64,000 nt of DNA from positions 1,179,583 through 1,243,582 of the forward strand of contig NZ_KE332518.1 in NCBI RefSeq assembly GCF_000413055.1, in the 5' to 3' direction. This stretch comes from Treponema maltophilum ATCC 51939. GTDB taxonomy: Bacteria; Spirochaetota; Spirochaetia; Treponematales; Treponemataceae. A model generated the notes under the pieces. It made no database searches, had not been told where the DNA came from, and was given only the letters and a program-made list of their open reading frames with translations. Made by a program: the position numbers and the translations under genes. Below are positions 45,244 to 54,292 of this stretch, piece after piece (the stretch's first letter is position 1; every line of letters begins with the position of its first letter).

Positions 45244-47187
45244 TTAAAAAAGAGAACGTATCTCTTTGGCGTATATTTTATCGATTTTATAGCGCATAAA
45301 TTCCCGCTTTGCCGAAAGCTCGCGCCCGACGGAAAAGCTGTCGGGCAAAAGACAAAATCGATGGATGAGCTCGCAGGGGCGGAATCCCGTATCGGCGTTT
45401 ACCGTCTTGTCGATTTCGGCGCGGATAAGCGCGTGTACGTCGGGCTGATGCAATAAGTCGGCATAATCGCAGTACAAAAGGCCGCAGCGAAGCGCAAAAT
45501 CATAAAGGGCTTCCCTGTCGGGGACAATCAGCGCGCTCAAATGCTTTTGATCCTGACCGGTTACATAGGCGGTTTCTATAAACCGGCTCATGCACAGGGC
45601 TTTTTCGACGGCGGCCGGTTCGACGTTTTCTCCGCCCAAAAGCACGATGGCGTCCTTTGCGCGCCCGATAATTTTGATTTCGTTATCAAAACTGAGGATG
45701 CCCAAATCGCCCGTATTGAGCCAGAGTTCGCCGTCTATAACGGTAGACGTTAAATCGTCGCGCTTGTAATAACCCTTCATTATTTGATCGCCGCGCGCAA
45801 AAACAAGTCCTTTTTTACCGAAGCCGAGCGGTTCGCGGCTGAGCACGGCACCGTTTTTTTCGCTTACGATTTTTATCTGCGCGGAAGGATATACAATGCC
45901 GACACAGTTTGAGCGCGGTTTAATGCAGTCGCGCACGGACAATACGGGGCCGGCTTCGGTTATGCCGTAGCCTTCAAGAAGTTTAAAACCGATTGCGCGG
46001 TAAAAAGCGTCCACATCGGAAGGAAGCGCCCCTCCGCCGGAAATGGCGGCCGTTATGCGAGCGCCGAAGAGTTTACGCACGCGCCGGTACACAAGCAATT
46101 CGCCGGCCGCATACAAGGGCAGTAAAAGTATATAGGGCACAATGCCGATAAAAAAATCCAAAAAGCGCGGATAGTTTTTATACCGGCACACGCGGCCGCT
46201 TATACGGTCTTTTGCCCACGCAAAGAGTTTTCCGGCTTCGATAAAAAATGAAAAAACGGCAAAAGACATTCGGCCATCTTTGCGCACGGAGCGGTATATG
46301 CCCTGCGCCAAGGCTTCCCACAAACGGGGCACGCCGCACATCCATTGCGGCCGAATAAGCGCCATATCGGCAAGCATAATGCGTGCTGCCGGCTTTGAAT
46401 ACGCAATGCCGCTTTTTAACGTAACGGCGATATACTGCATTATCCGTTCAAAGCTGTGCCATACGGGAAGCACGCTCAGCCACATGTCGCCTTCTTTTAC
46501 CGTCAGCACATTGTGAACGACTTCAAGCTGGGCCATATAATTGCGGTGCGTAAGAACAACGCCTTTAGGAGTATTCGTCGTGCCCGACGTAAATATGATG
46601 GTCGCGGTGTCGGAGCCGGCGATTTCTTCCATCGTTTTTTCGATTTCAAAACGGCGGGAAAGACCGATTTCTTTTCCGCGCTTCATAAGACTGCGAAAAT
46701 CGTAGAGTCTAAGCCCGTAAGAAAGCGCACGGTTTTTGTCCGCTTCGGTTGCGTCCTCGAACAGGATAACCGTTTTTAACGCAGGCGGTACCGGTTTCTC
46801 CAAAAGCTTATTCAGCTGAATCATGTTTTCGAAAATACCGAAAGTGCAATCCGCAAAGGATATAATATAATGCAGTTCGGTTGCGGTCGAATCGCAGCCG
46901 CGCGGTACGTCCACCGCTCCCAGCGACAACAGGGCAAAATCGGCAATGAGCCATTCGCGCCGGTTATCGGAAATGAGCGCCGTATGAGTTCCCTTCGTTA
47001 TGCCGAGCTCCTTAAGCGCAAGAGCGAATAAAAGGATTTTTTCGTACACCGTTTTAAAATCGTAATATTTGAAAATCCCCCTTTTGTTCTTTGCGGCTTG
47101 AGCGATTACGGCCGGACAGGTTTTTGCGCGAAGCTTAAACAGCAGGGGCAGATTGACCGGCAAACTGTTATCGACGTTCATCTGCAT
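45244..47187 (-). CDS. long-chain acyl-CoA ligase (AMP-forming)
   Basis: Activates fatty acids to acyl-CoA through an acyl-adenylate. 647 aa, FadD15-like bacterial type. A3 P-loop ATIIFTSGTTNTPKGVVLTH (residues about 190-210), WLSVLPVWHSFER, A5 EGYGITEAGPVLSV, A7 LWLNTGDLG, hinge IKIIGRAKDAIVLLGGENVEP and a hydrophobic patch near residue 330-380 that may contact the membrane. A TATACT box ends 6 nt before the ATG with no ribosome site. Divergent from thiI. Confidence 0.92.
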   Translation of the reverse strand: MQMNVDNSLPVNLPLLFKLRAKTCPAVIAQAAKNKRGIFKYYDFKTVYEKILLFALALKELGITKGTHTALISDNRREWLIADFALLSLGAVDVPRGCDSTATELHYIISFADCTFGIFENMIQLNKLLEKPVPPALKTVILFEDATEADKNRALSYGLRLYDFRSLMKRGKEIGLSRRFEIEKTMEEIAGSDTATIIFTSGTTNTPKGVVLTHRNYMAQLEVVHNVLTVKEGDMWLSVLPVWHSFERIMQYIAVTLKSGIAYSKPAARIMLADMALIRPQWMCGVPRLWEALAQGIYRSVRKDGRMSFAVFSFFIEAGKLFAWAKDRISGRVCRYKNYPRFLDFFIGIVPYILLLPLYAAGELLVYRRVRKLFGARITAAISGGGALPSDVDAFYRAIGFKLLEGYGITEAGPVLSVRDCIKPRSNCVGIVYPSAQIKIVSEKNGAVLSREPLGFGKKGLVFARGDQIMKGYYKRDDLTSTVIDGELWLNTGDLGILSFDNEIKIIGRAKDAIVLLGGENVEPAAVEKALCMSRFIETAYVTGQDQKHLSALIVPDREALYDFALRCGLLYCDYADLLHQPDVHALIRAEIDKTVNADTGFRPCELIHRFCLLPDSFSVGRELSAKREFMRYKIDKIYAKEIRSLF

Positions 47188-47193
47188 AGCTAA

Positions 47194-47199
47194 AGTATA
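47194..47199 (-). promoter_or_regulatory. -10 box of the acyl-CoA ligase gene
   Basis: TATACT on the minus strand, 6 nt before the ATG at 47187. The -35 region is poorly conserved. Leaderless start predicted. Confidence 0.45.
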
Positions 47200-47220
47200 C
47201 AGGAAAAAACACGTAATTCA

Positions 47221-47249
47221 TAGACGATAAAGGTAAAAAACGGTAGAAT
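47221..47249 (+). promoter_or_regulatory. thiI promoter (TAGACG-17-TAGAAT)
   Basis: TAGACG (47221-47226), 17-nt spacer, TAGAAT (47244-47249). The ATG at 47259 is 9 nt downstream, so the leader would be only a few bases. Confidence 0.5.
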
Positions 47250-47258
47250 GGATGTCGT

Positions 47259-48458
47259 ATGAATACGTGCGTTTATCTGGTAAAACTCGGCGAGCTGACT
47301 TTAAAAGGAGCGAACATCCGCCTTTTTGAAAAGGCGCTTCGAGTAAACGTTAAATCATATTTGACGAAAACCGAAGCGAAGGTTTCGCTCTATGCGAACC
47401 GAATGTACATAGAAGCTCCCGAATCTTTTTCCGCACAAATCGAATACGCGCTTAAACACGTAATCGGCATAGCCGGCTGGGCAAAGGCTGATATTTGCGA
47501 AAAAAATATTGAATCGATAAAAAAAGCCGTATATAAAAAAGCGCTCGAAGCAAAACAAAACGGCGCCGCAAGTTTTAAGCTGGAAGCAAGAAGAAGCGAC
47601 AAGCAGTTTCCGCTCAATTCGTACGAAATTTGCCGCGAAGGCGCGTCAGACGTATACGACGAAAACTTACTGAAAGTCGATGTTCATAACCCGGATGCAA
47701 CCATTTATATCGAAGTGCGCGACCGCTGTTTTGTGTATGCGAACCCGCACAAAGCAAACCGCGGCCTTCCCGTCGGAACGGGCGGCAAAGCCCTGCTTTT
47801 GCTTTCCGGCGGCATAGATTCGCCGGTTGCCGGCTACCGCATGATGAGGCGCGGTATGAGCGTGGACTGCGTGTATTTTCACGCGTATCCGTACACATCG
47901 GACGAAGCGAAAAAAAAAGTTGAAGATTTGGCCGCGATCCTTGCGCAATACGGCATGCGCCTTGTTATGCACATTGTTTCGTTTACCGAGGTTCAAATGC
48001 GCATAAAACAAAAGGGGCCGGAAAACTGGTCGACTATGCTTTTACGCATGTGCATGATGAAGGCCGCAAGCATGATCGCAAAAGAAACGCGGGCGGCCTG
48101 CCTTATAAGCGGCGAAAGCCTCGGACAGGTTGCAAGCCAAACGATCGAAAACTTACGTGTTACCGAAAGTGCCGGCAGCTTTCCACTTTTACGGCCGCTT
48201 ATCGGCATGGACAAAGAAGAGATAATCGAAACGGCGATTAAAATCGGCACATACGAAACTTCTATTTTGCCGTATGAAGACTGCTGTGTGCTGTTCGCTC
48301 CGCAACACCCGGTACTGCGCGCGCACATTAAAGAAGCGCACGAATTATACGAAAACCTTGAATGCGGCCCGCTTATAGAAAAAGCGGTTCAAGAGCGGGA
48401 AGTTAAAATCTTCACCGCCCATCCCGATAGGGACATAAATCCGGATACAAAATTATGA
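47259..48458 (+). CDS. thiI: tRNA 4-thiouridine synthase ThiI
   Basis: Adenylates and thiolates uridine 8 of tRNA and can serve thiamine thiazole synthesis. 399 aa: NFLD/THUMP domain (residues about 1-165, including KLEARRSDKQFP) and a PP-loop ATPase LLSGGIDSPVAGYRMMRRG near 182-200, with a disulfide-partner Cys in EDCCVLFAPQHP near 345. There is no C-terminal rhodanese domain, so the sulfur donor must be delivered directly, as in Bacillus ThiI. Overlaps trkH by 4 nt, though the functions are unrelated. Confidence 0.94.
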   Translation: MNTCVYLVKLGELTLKGANIRLFEKALRVNVKSYLTKTEAKVSLYANRMYIEAPESFSAQIEYALKHVIGIAGWAKADICEKNIESIKKAVYKKALEAKQNGAASFKLEARRSDKQFPLNSYEICREGASDVYDENLLKVDVHNPDATIYIEVRDRCFVYANPHKANRGLPVGTGGKALLLLSGGIDSPVAGYRMMRRGMSVDCVYFHAYPYTSDEAKKKVEDLAAILAQYGMRLVMHIVSFTEVQMRIKQKGPENWSTMLLRMCMMKAASMIAKETRAACLISGESLGQVASQTIENLRVTESAGSFPLLRPLIGMDKEEIIETAIKIGTYETSILPYEDCCVLFAPQHPVLRAHIKEAHELYENLECGPLIEKAVQEREVKIFTAHPDRDINPDTKL

Positions 48459-50185
48459 AAAACTATCAGCGCTTTATTTTTATACTCGTCATTTTAAGTA
48501 TCGTTTCGCTGTTTTTGGAGCAGCTTCCCGATAAAAATCTTTTACTGAAAATATGCACAAACGCCGTCGATGCCTTGCTTATACTTATTTTGTGCGTCGA
48601 AACGATCGTTCCCTTTGCGAAGACCAAATATAAGGGAATGTATATAGCGTCGAACCGTTTTTCGCTTATTTTTACGCTGATTACGATTATTCTGTTCGCG
48701 TTCAGCAAGTTTTCGCATTCAAAAATAATAACGAGTAATTGGGCTGTTTTTATTTTATTTTTCAGAAATCTGTTTACGATTTTTAAAGCCTATACGCGCA
48801 TGAAAAAACTGTCGAATTATTTCGAACGGTTTACGGCAAATCCCGCGCGCAATATTTTGCTCAGCTTTGTGTTCCTTATTTTGGGAGGAACGCTTTTGCT
48901 TATGGTAAAAATCAGTACCGTCGGCGAAAAAGGCATTTCGTTTATAGATGCGCTTTTTACGGCGACGTCGGCCGCATGCGTAAACGGCTTAATTGTAAAA
49001 TCGACCGTGGGCGATTTTACGCTCTGGGGTAAAACGATATTGATTTTGCTTATGCAAGTCGGCGGCTTGGGCATTATGCTTTTATCGTTTTTTATGGTTT
49101 TTCTTTTCGGAAAAAGAATATCGCTTCAGGACAAAATGCTTTTAAGCTATATGCTCAGCGAAGACGATTCGTCGAGTTTGCGCTCAACCGTATTGGAAAT
49201 AGTCGCCGCCACCTTTCTATTCGAAGGGATCGGCGCGGTATTGCTGTTCATCGGTTTTATGCCGACGCTCGGCTTCAGTTTAAAAAACGTCTATTATTCG
49301 ATTTTTCATTCCGTGTCGGCTTTTTGCAACGCGGGTTTTGCACTCTACGACGACAGCCTCGAAAGCTTCAGATTGAATCCGCTCGTGCTTTTAACCATCG
49401 CTTTTTTGATTATTTTCGGCGGCATCGGCTTTGCCGTTCTTAAAGACCTGCGCCTGTTTTTTACGGAGCGGATCGCTTCCGTTTTCCGCAAACAAAAAAC
49501 GCCGTACAAGCGCAGCCTCAGTTTAAACACGCGCATCGTATTGATTTTAACCGCCGCCCTCCTTCTTGCCGGTACGCTGCTTTTTTATTTTTTTGAACAC
49601 GCCAACACGATGGCATCCTACGGACTTGCCGAGCAGTATTTGTCGGCGTTTTTTCAATCGGCGACATTGCGCACTGCCGGCTTTACGTCGGTGCCGTTTA
49701 CGAATTTCGTACTGCCCACATATTTATTTATGTGCGTTCTTATGTTCATCGGCGGGAATTCGGGAGGAACGGCAGGCGGCATAAAAGTCGGCACCTTAAG
49801 CGTTTTGTACGCGACGGCCCGCGCCTTTTTCAGGGGCGAAGACAAGGTAACGCTCGGCCGCTTTCAAGTGTCCGAAAACAAAATCAAAAGTTCGGCGGTT
49901 ATTTTCGTTGCGGGAATCATCGTCGTATGCGCAGCCGTTTTTTTGCTGTCGATAAGCGAAAAGTCGGCGCGGTTGAGCCGGCTTTTGTTTGAAGTCGTTT
50001 CGGCAATTACGGCGACCGGTCTTACCGCAGGTATAACGACTTCTCTTTCCGTCGCAGGAAAGGCGATAATCATTCTTTTAATGTTTTTCGGACGACTGGG
50101 CGCTTTAACGATAATGGCGGCCGCCGTTTTCAATAAAGATAAGGTAAACATCAATTTGCCGCAAGCGGATATTGCAATCGGCTGA
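48455..50185 (+). CDS. trkH: potassium uptake channel subunit TrkH/KtrB
   Basis: Membrane pore of a Trk/Ktr K+ uptake system. 576 aa with about twelve hydrophobic segments: an N-terminal extension of roughly four helices before the four M1-P-M2 repeats. P-loops with the selectivity Gly can be seen near SAACVNGLIV, SAFCNAGFALY, TLRTAGFTSVPF and AITATGLTAGI, and QVGGLGIMLLSFF is a typical M2. Starts on the thiI stop (ATGA). The regulator gene follows after 26 nt with an AGGAGG ribosome site. Confidence 0.9.
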   Translation: MKNYQRFIFILVILSIVSLFLEQLPDKNLLLKICTNAVDALLILILCVETIVPFAKTKYKGMYIASNRFSLIFTLITIILFAFSKFSHSKIITSNWAVFILFFRNLFTIFKAYTRMKKLSNYFERFTANPARNILLSFVFLILGGTLLLMVKISTVGEKGISFIDALFTATSAACVNGLIVKSTVGDFTLWGKTILILLMQVGGLGIMLLSFFMVFLFGKRISLQDKMLLSYMLSEDDSSSLRSTVLEIVAATFLFEGIGAVLLFIGFMPTLGFSLKNVYYSIFHSVSAFCNAGFALYDDSLESFRLNPLVLLTIAFLIIFGGIGFAVLKDLRLFFTERIASVFRKQKTPYKRSLSLNTRIVLILTAALLLAGTLLFYFFEHANTMASYGLAEQYLSAFFQSATLRTAGFTSVPFTNFVLPTYLFMCVLMFIGGNSGGTAGGIKVGTLSVLYATARAFFRGEDKVTLGRFQVSENKIKSSAVIFVAGIIVVCAAVFLLSISEKSARLSRLLFEVVSAITATGLTAGITTSLSVAGKAIIILLMFFGRLGALTIMAAAVFNKDKVNINLPQADIAIG

Positions 50186-50211
50186 AAGCGCCGGATAATG
50201 CAGGAGGAATT

Positions 50212-50913
50212 ATGGCACGAATTAAGCAAAAAGTTTTCGCGGTTTTCGGACTGGGAATTTTCGGGCAAACGGTCGCCGAATCGTTAATCGAAAAAGGCGG
50301 CGATGTTATTGCCGCGGACAACGATCCGGCTTTGGTCGAGTCTTTTAAAAACAAGGTTACGACCGTTTTGCACATCGATTCGACCGACCAAAAAGCGCTT
50401 GAAAAAGCGCCGCTCGACGATGTTGACGTCGGGATCGTAACGGTCGGCGACAACATTGAAGCGAGTATTATCACAACGGTTTTATTAAAGCAGCGCGGCA
50501 TTCCGTATATTATAAGCAGGGCGATTTCCGACATTCACGAAAAGATTTTAAAGCAAGTCGGAGCCAACGAAGTTATCAATCTGCAAAAAAGCGGCGGAAA
50601 AGCCCTCGCCCAACGCTTACTCGCGCCGGAAGTTCTCGAAACGATTCCGATTTCGAGCGAGTACAGCTTTGCCGAACTTTACGCGCCGGAACCCTTTATC
50701 GGCAAAAAATTAAAAGACACCGAACTGAAGGAAAAATTCGGCCTGCATTTGTGCATGGTAAAACGCGTAAAAACCGACATCGACGATTTGGGCAACCCGA
50801 CCAGCGAAGAAGCGATTATATTCCCCGACGGAAATTTTATATTTGAAGCTTCGGATATTTTAATGGCAGCCGGACGCCTGAGCGACATCGAAGAGTTTAA
50901 AAAGATTTTATAA
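50212..50913 (+). CDS. trkA: potassium channel regulator TrkA/KtrA (single RCK)
   Basis: Cytoplasmic nucleotide-binding gate of the K+ system. 233 aa: RCK_N Rossmann domain (VFGLGIFGQTVAESL, then AADNDPALVESF) in residues about 8-135 and RCK_C domain in about 140-230 (LEIT-like segment EPFIGKKLKDTELKEKFGLHLCMVKR). A single RCK pair, so closer in size to KtrA than to the doubled E. coli TrkA. Confidence 0.93.
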   Translation: MARIKQKVFAVFGLGIFGQTVAESLIEKGGDVIAADNDPALVESFKNKVTTVLHIDSTDQKALEKAPLDDVDVGIVTVGDNIEASIITTVLLKQRGIPYIISRAISDIHEKILKQVGANEVINLQKSGGKALAQRLLAPEVLETIPISSEYSFAELYAPEPFIGKKLKDTELKEKFGLHLCMVKRVKTDIDDLGNPTSEEAIIFPDGNFIFEASDILMAAGRLSDIEEFKKIL

Positions 50914-50927
50914 AAGAGGAAAATATC

Positions 50928-51788
50928 ATGCTGTTTATATCCTTGCCGCTGTTTATTTTTGTCGTTTTATCCTCAACGGGAATAACGATCGGTGCGGGTG
51001 TTTTTGCCTATCGCACCTTCATAACCGAAAACAAAGCAACTGCGGAAATGCTTTTGTTTGTTTTTTTGTGCGCCGCGCTTGTCCTGTGCATTTGCTTTTT
51101 GAGCATCGTTTTTTATTCGCGGCAAAAACGGAGCGCACTGCAGCGCATAAACAAGCTCGTGCGCGTAAACAGCGGCGCGGCCCTCAAGCGCTTCGGCGAA
51201 TTCGGCAAACTGGGAAAATTCTTTCAAAGTTTTTTTGAAAACATTTTGGATATAAGCGAAAAGCGCGCAAGCAGAATCGTGTTTCTCGACCGTGCGCTGC
51301 GTTTGGCTTGCAGCGCTTCATCGGAGCCCTTTCTCATCGTCAACGATTCCGGTTTTATAAAATACGTTTCCAAGGGATTCGAATCCAAGGGATTCGAAAA
51401 AATCGGCACGGAAAAAAATTCCGCAGCTGCAAGAAAAAACATCGCAGGCGCCCAATTTTCCGACTTGTATCCGGACATACACTATGACGATATTTTTACC
51501 GAAATATCGCAGAGCCGCTCGGAACGTACCGAAAAAGGCGAAAAATATACGTTTCACTTTTTCCCGATAAGCGAGCGCAAAAACGAAGTGAGCGGTTTAT
51601 TTGTCGGCGTCGAAAAAAATACGATTATGTCGGCCGGAAGCGAAACCGTAAAGCAAATATACGAAAATATTATCGGGCAGGATAAAAGCGAAAACGATTC
51701 CGACGACGGAGAGGCAAAACCGAAAAAAGGTCTTTTCGGATTTTTAACGTCATTGAAGCCGCGCGGAAAATCGCAAAAAAATCCATAA
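50928..51788 (+). CDS. two-helix membrane protein with PAS-like domain
   Basis: 286 aa. Two membrane segments (residues about 2-27 and 43-63), a HAMP-like helical linker, then a PAS-like sensor region at about 125-225 (FLIVNDSGFIKYVSKGFE, FHFFPISERKNEVSGLFVGVEK). No kinase, cyclase or effector domain follows; the C-terminus is a Lys/Asp-rich tail. The peptide KGFESKGFEKIG contains a short duplicated GFESKGFE word (DNA repeat at 51374-51397). Follows trkA by 14 nt and may sense something for the K+ system, an inference from position only. Confidence 0.62.
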   Translation: MLFISLPLFIFVVLSSTGITIGAGVFAYRTFITENKATAEMLLFVFLCAALVLCICFLSIVFYSRQKRSALQRINKLVRVNSGAALKRFGEFGKLGKFFQSFFENILDISEKRASRIVFLDRALRLACSASSEPFLIVNDSGFIKYVSKGFESKGFEKIGTEKNSAAARKNIAGAQFSDLYPDIHYDDIFTEISQSRSERTEKGEKYTFHFFPISERKNEVSGLFVGVEKNTIMSAGSETVKQIYENIIGQDKSENDSDDGEAKPKKGLFGFLTSLKPRGKSQKNP

Positions 51789-51804
51789 AAAGTAACAAAG
51801 CCTC

Positions 51805-51833
51805 TTGTATTTATTACTTTTTATATATATAAT
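51805..51833 (+). promoter_or_regulatory. promoter of the redox/membrane operon (TTGTAT-17-TATAAT)
   Basis: TTGTAT (51805-51810), 17-nt spacer, perfect TATAAT (51828-51833). The -35 is part of CCTCTTGT (51801-51808), whose exact complement ACAAGAGG (51865-51872) covers the ribosome site of the first gene. Confidence 0.7.
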
Positions 51834-51877
51834 ACTATATCCATATAAAATACTTATTTTATTCACAAGAGGTATCT

Positions 51878-52729
51878 ATGAACAGTTTTCAGGATCGCAT
51901 GGCAGCGGTAAAAATTCCGCATTTTGCGCTATGGCTGTGCTCGGCAATCATTATCACGATTGTCTCGTTTTTAACGTCGTATTTTCCCGTTTGGGCGAAT
52001 ATTCCCGTTAATGTCGTGCTTCCCTTTTTGGTTTTGATTTATTTGAAAACGGTATTTTTCGAAAAATTAAAACTGTCCACGCTTATCGTACTGCGCACGG
52101 TTATCGTCGTTGCGGTATTTATGGACTATTTTGCAAATATCGGCGGTTTGTGGTTTGTGTATGTCGTCTTGGCGTTTTTGAGCATCAACATTCTCGAAGC
52201 AACCTTTACCGATTTAAAATATAAAAAATATTTTAACTTTGTAACCGGCCTTGTTCTTGCCGCTTCCGTTTTGGCCTTGGCTCCCTCATGGGTAAACCTT
52301 TCGGGTAAAAGTTTTGCTTTTTCATATATTTACGAAGCGAACAACAGCGCGCCGACGGCACAGTATGCATTTTGGGGAACCGTATGCTGGATTATCGCAT
52401 ACACGATTTGGAATTGGATTTTCGTAACCGACGAATTCAGTCCCGCTATCGCGTATTTGCACTTCGCCATTCTCGGTATGCCGCTTTTAGGCTGCATCAT
52501 TACGCGCAACCCCGGATTGTGGCTTGTGTTCCGCGCCAACTCGCTTACCTGCGGCGGCATTTTGCAAATTTCGTGCAAACAAATTTTTGAAGAAAAATTA
52601 AAAAACGAAAAGATGACGGCCTTTGTCAAAGCAAGCCAAAAAACCGGCGTACAGGCGGTTTTGATGATTATCAACTTGGCTTTACTCGCCGTTCCCTGTG
52701 CGTTTGCGATTATGCATAAATTAAACTAG
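51878..52729 (+). CDS. polytopic membrane protein of the redox operon, first copy (283 aa)
   Basis: About eight hydrophobic segments and short loops. The motif CWIIAYTIWNWIFV near residue 170 matches FWIIAYDLWNLSYC in the 311-aa protein at 55466, so the two are probably distant homologues. I suspect both belong to a DUF5692-like family but cannot confirm. Polar membrane residues (Tyr, Trp, Asn) and conserved Cys (CGGILQISCKQ near 225) could bind a cofactor or lipid. First gene of a four-gene operon, 9 nt before the FAD oxidoreductase. AGAGG ribosome site. Confidence 0.7.
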   Translation: MNSFQDRMAAVKIPHFALWLCSAIIITIVSFLTSYFPVWANIPVNVVLPFLVLIYLKTVFFEKLKLSTLIVLRTVIVVAVFMDYFANIGGLWFVYVVLAFLSINILEATFTDLKYKKYFNFVTGLVLAASVLALAPSWVNLSGKSFAFSYIYEANNSAPTAQYAFWGTVCWIIAYTIWNWIFVTDEFSPAIAYLHFAILGMPLLGCIITRNPGLWLVFRANSLTCGGILQISCKQIFEEKLKNEKMTAFVKASQKTGVQAVLMIINLALLAVPCAFAIMHKLN

Positions 52730-52738
52730 AGGAAAACC

Positions 52739-54286
52739 ATGCCACAATATGACGCAATCATTATAGGCGCGGGAAACGGCGGCCTTTCGGCGGCTCTTAC
52801 CTTGGCGCGTGCCGGGAAAAAAGTCGCCGTGTTCGAAAAACACAATATTCCCGGCGGATGCGGAACAAGCTTTTGCCGCGGCCGGTTCGAATTCGAAGTT
52901 GCCCTGCACCAATTAAGTTCAATGGGAACGCCGGAACAGCCCGGAGATTTGCGCAAGCTTTTCGACGAATACGGCATAACCGATAAAATCGATTGGATAC
53001 AAATAGAATCGTTGTACAAAATCAATTTGCCCGGCGGAAAAGGAGTTGCCCTTCCGGCAGACAGAGAAAAAGCCGAACAAACCCTTGTAAAGGCCTTTCC
53101 CGAAGAAAAAGAAGCCATACATAAATACTACGAAACGGTATGGGAATTCAACAGAGAAATTATCGCGTTTACCAAAAAGAGCGCCGAAAGTTCGCGCAAA
53201 GGTAAAAAATCCGGCGAACCGCCCGCGCCGAAAAAGCTGATTATGAAAGCGCTTTTTCCCAAACTGTATCCGACGCTTGCAAAATATGCCGTCAAAAGCA
53301 CCGACGATGTGCTGAACGAATTCTTCAAAAGCAAAGAATTACAGCTGTGCCTTTCGGCGTACTGGTGCTTTATGGGAATGCCGCCGGAACGCTTTCCGTT
53401 TACGATTCTCGCCCGCTGTACCTATATTTACACCGAAGATAAGCCCTTTTATCTTCGCGGCGGCTCGCAAGTTATCTCGCAGGCTTTAACCGAAGCGATA
53501 AAAAAAGCCGGCGGTTCGGTATTCTTTAACACGGGCATACAAAAAATCGTGTTGGAAGGCGGCAAGGCCGCAGGCGTTATCGACGAAAACGGCGAAAAAT
53601 ACCGCTGCGAAAAAGTTATTTCCAATATTTCGCCGACTGCAACCTATGCGAACCTGCTCGACGAAAAAGACATTCCGAAAAAAGCGCGCGAATATTTAAA
53701 AGCGTACACGGTCGGCATTTCTGCGCTCACCTGCTTTATCGGTTTGGACTGCCCGCCCGAAGAAGTCGGCTTTACCGATTCGTTCAATTTAACCTACGAC
53801 AGCTTGGATGCAAACCGCGATTTTATGAATTCGTATGAATTGGATACGGCGATAGACCCGATCGTTTCCACCTGCTATACGGTTGACGATCCGAAAGTTT
53901 CTCCCGAAGGCACAAGCATCGTTACGGCCGGTACACTCAAATACGGCGAAGCGTGGGAAAAACTTTCGCCCGAACAGTACTATAAAGCGAAATACGATGC
54001 GGCGAATACGATTATCGACCGGCTCGAAAAACGCTATCCGGGCTTCAGAAGCCATATCGAAGAATTGGAAGTTGCAACGCCGCTTACGCACATGCGCTAT
54101 TTGAACCATCCGGGAGGCGCCATTTACGGCTACGAACAGGATTTAAAGTCGTCCGTGTTCTTTTATCCGCGCGACACTTTTATACCGAACCTCGATTTTG
54201 CAAGCGGTTGGGTAAACACGTGCGGTTTCGGCCCGAACTACCTGTACGGCCACGACGTCGCAAAAAAGATTTTAAAGGAATGGTAA
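52739..54286 (+). CDS. FAD-dependent oxidoreductase, phytoene desaturase / retinol saturase type
   Basis: 515 aa CrtI-like flavoprotein. N-terminal dinucleotide fold AIIIGAGNGGLSAALTLARAG with KVAVFEKHNIPGGCGTSF (residues about 5-45). A middle region contains FYLRGGSQVISQALTEAIKKAGG and GVIDENGEKYRCEKVISNISPTATYA. The C-terminal flavin motif is GYEQDLKSSVFFYPRDTFIPNLDFASGWVNTCGFGPNYLYGHDVAKK. The family desaturates, saturates or isomerises isoprenoid and polyene lipids. There is no phytoene synthase or other carotenoid gene nearby, so a carotenoid role is not supported. 6 nt before the reductase gene. Confidence 0.88.
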   Translation: MPQYDAIIIGAGNGGLSAALTLARAGKKVAVFEKHNIPGGCGTSFCRGRFEFEVALHQLSSMGTPEQPGDLRKLFDEYGITDKIDWIQIESLYKINLPGGKGVALPADREKAEQTLVKAFPEEKEAIHKYYETVWEFNREIIAFTKKSAESSRKGKKSGEPPAPKKLIMKALFPKLYPTLAKYAVKSTDDVLNEFFKSKELQLCLSAYWCFMGMPPERFPFTILARCTYIYTEDKPFYLRGGSQVISQALTEAIKKAGGSVFFNTGIQKIVLEGGKAAGVIDENGEKYRCEKVISNISPTATYANLLDEKDIPKKAREYLKAYTVGISALTCFIGLDCPPEEVGFTDSFNLTYDSLDANRDFMNSYELDTAIDPIVSTCYTVDDPKVSPEGTSIVTAGTLKYGEAWEKLSPEQYYKAKYDAANTIIDRLEKRYPGFRSHIEELEVATPLTHMRYLNHPGGAIYGYEQDLKSSVFFYPRDTFIPNLDFASGWVNTCGFGPNYLYGHDVAKKILKEW

Positions 54287-54292
54287 TAACAT

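Noticed and set aside
52739-54286. Carotenoid desaturase call for the FAD oxidoreductase
   Set aside because: No phytoene synthase or other carotenoid gene nearby; only the superfamily is supported.
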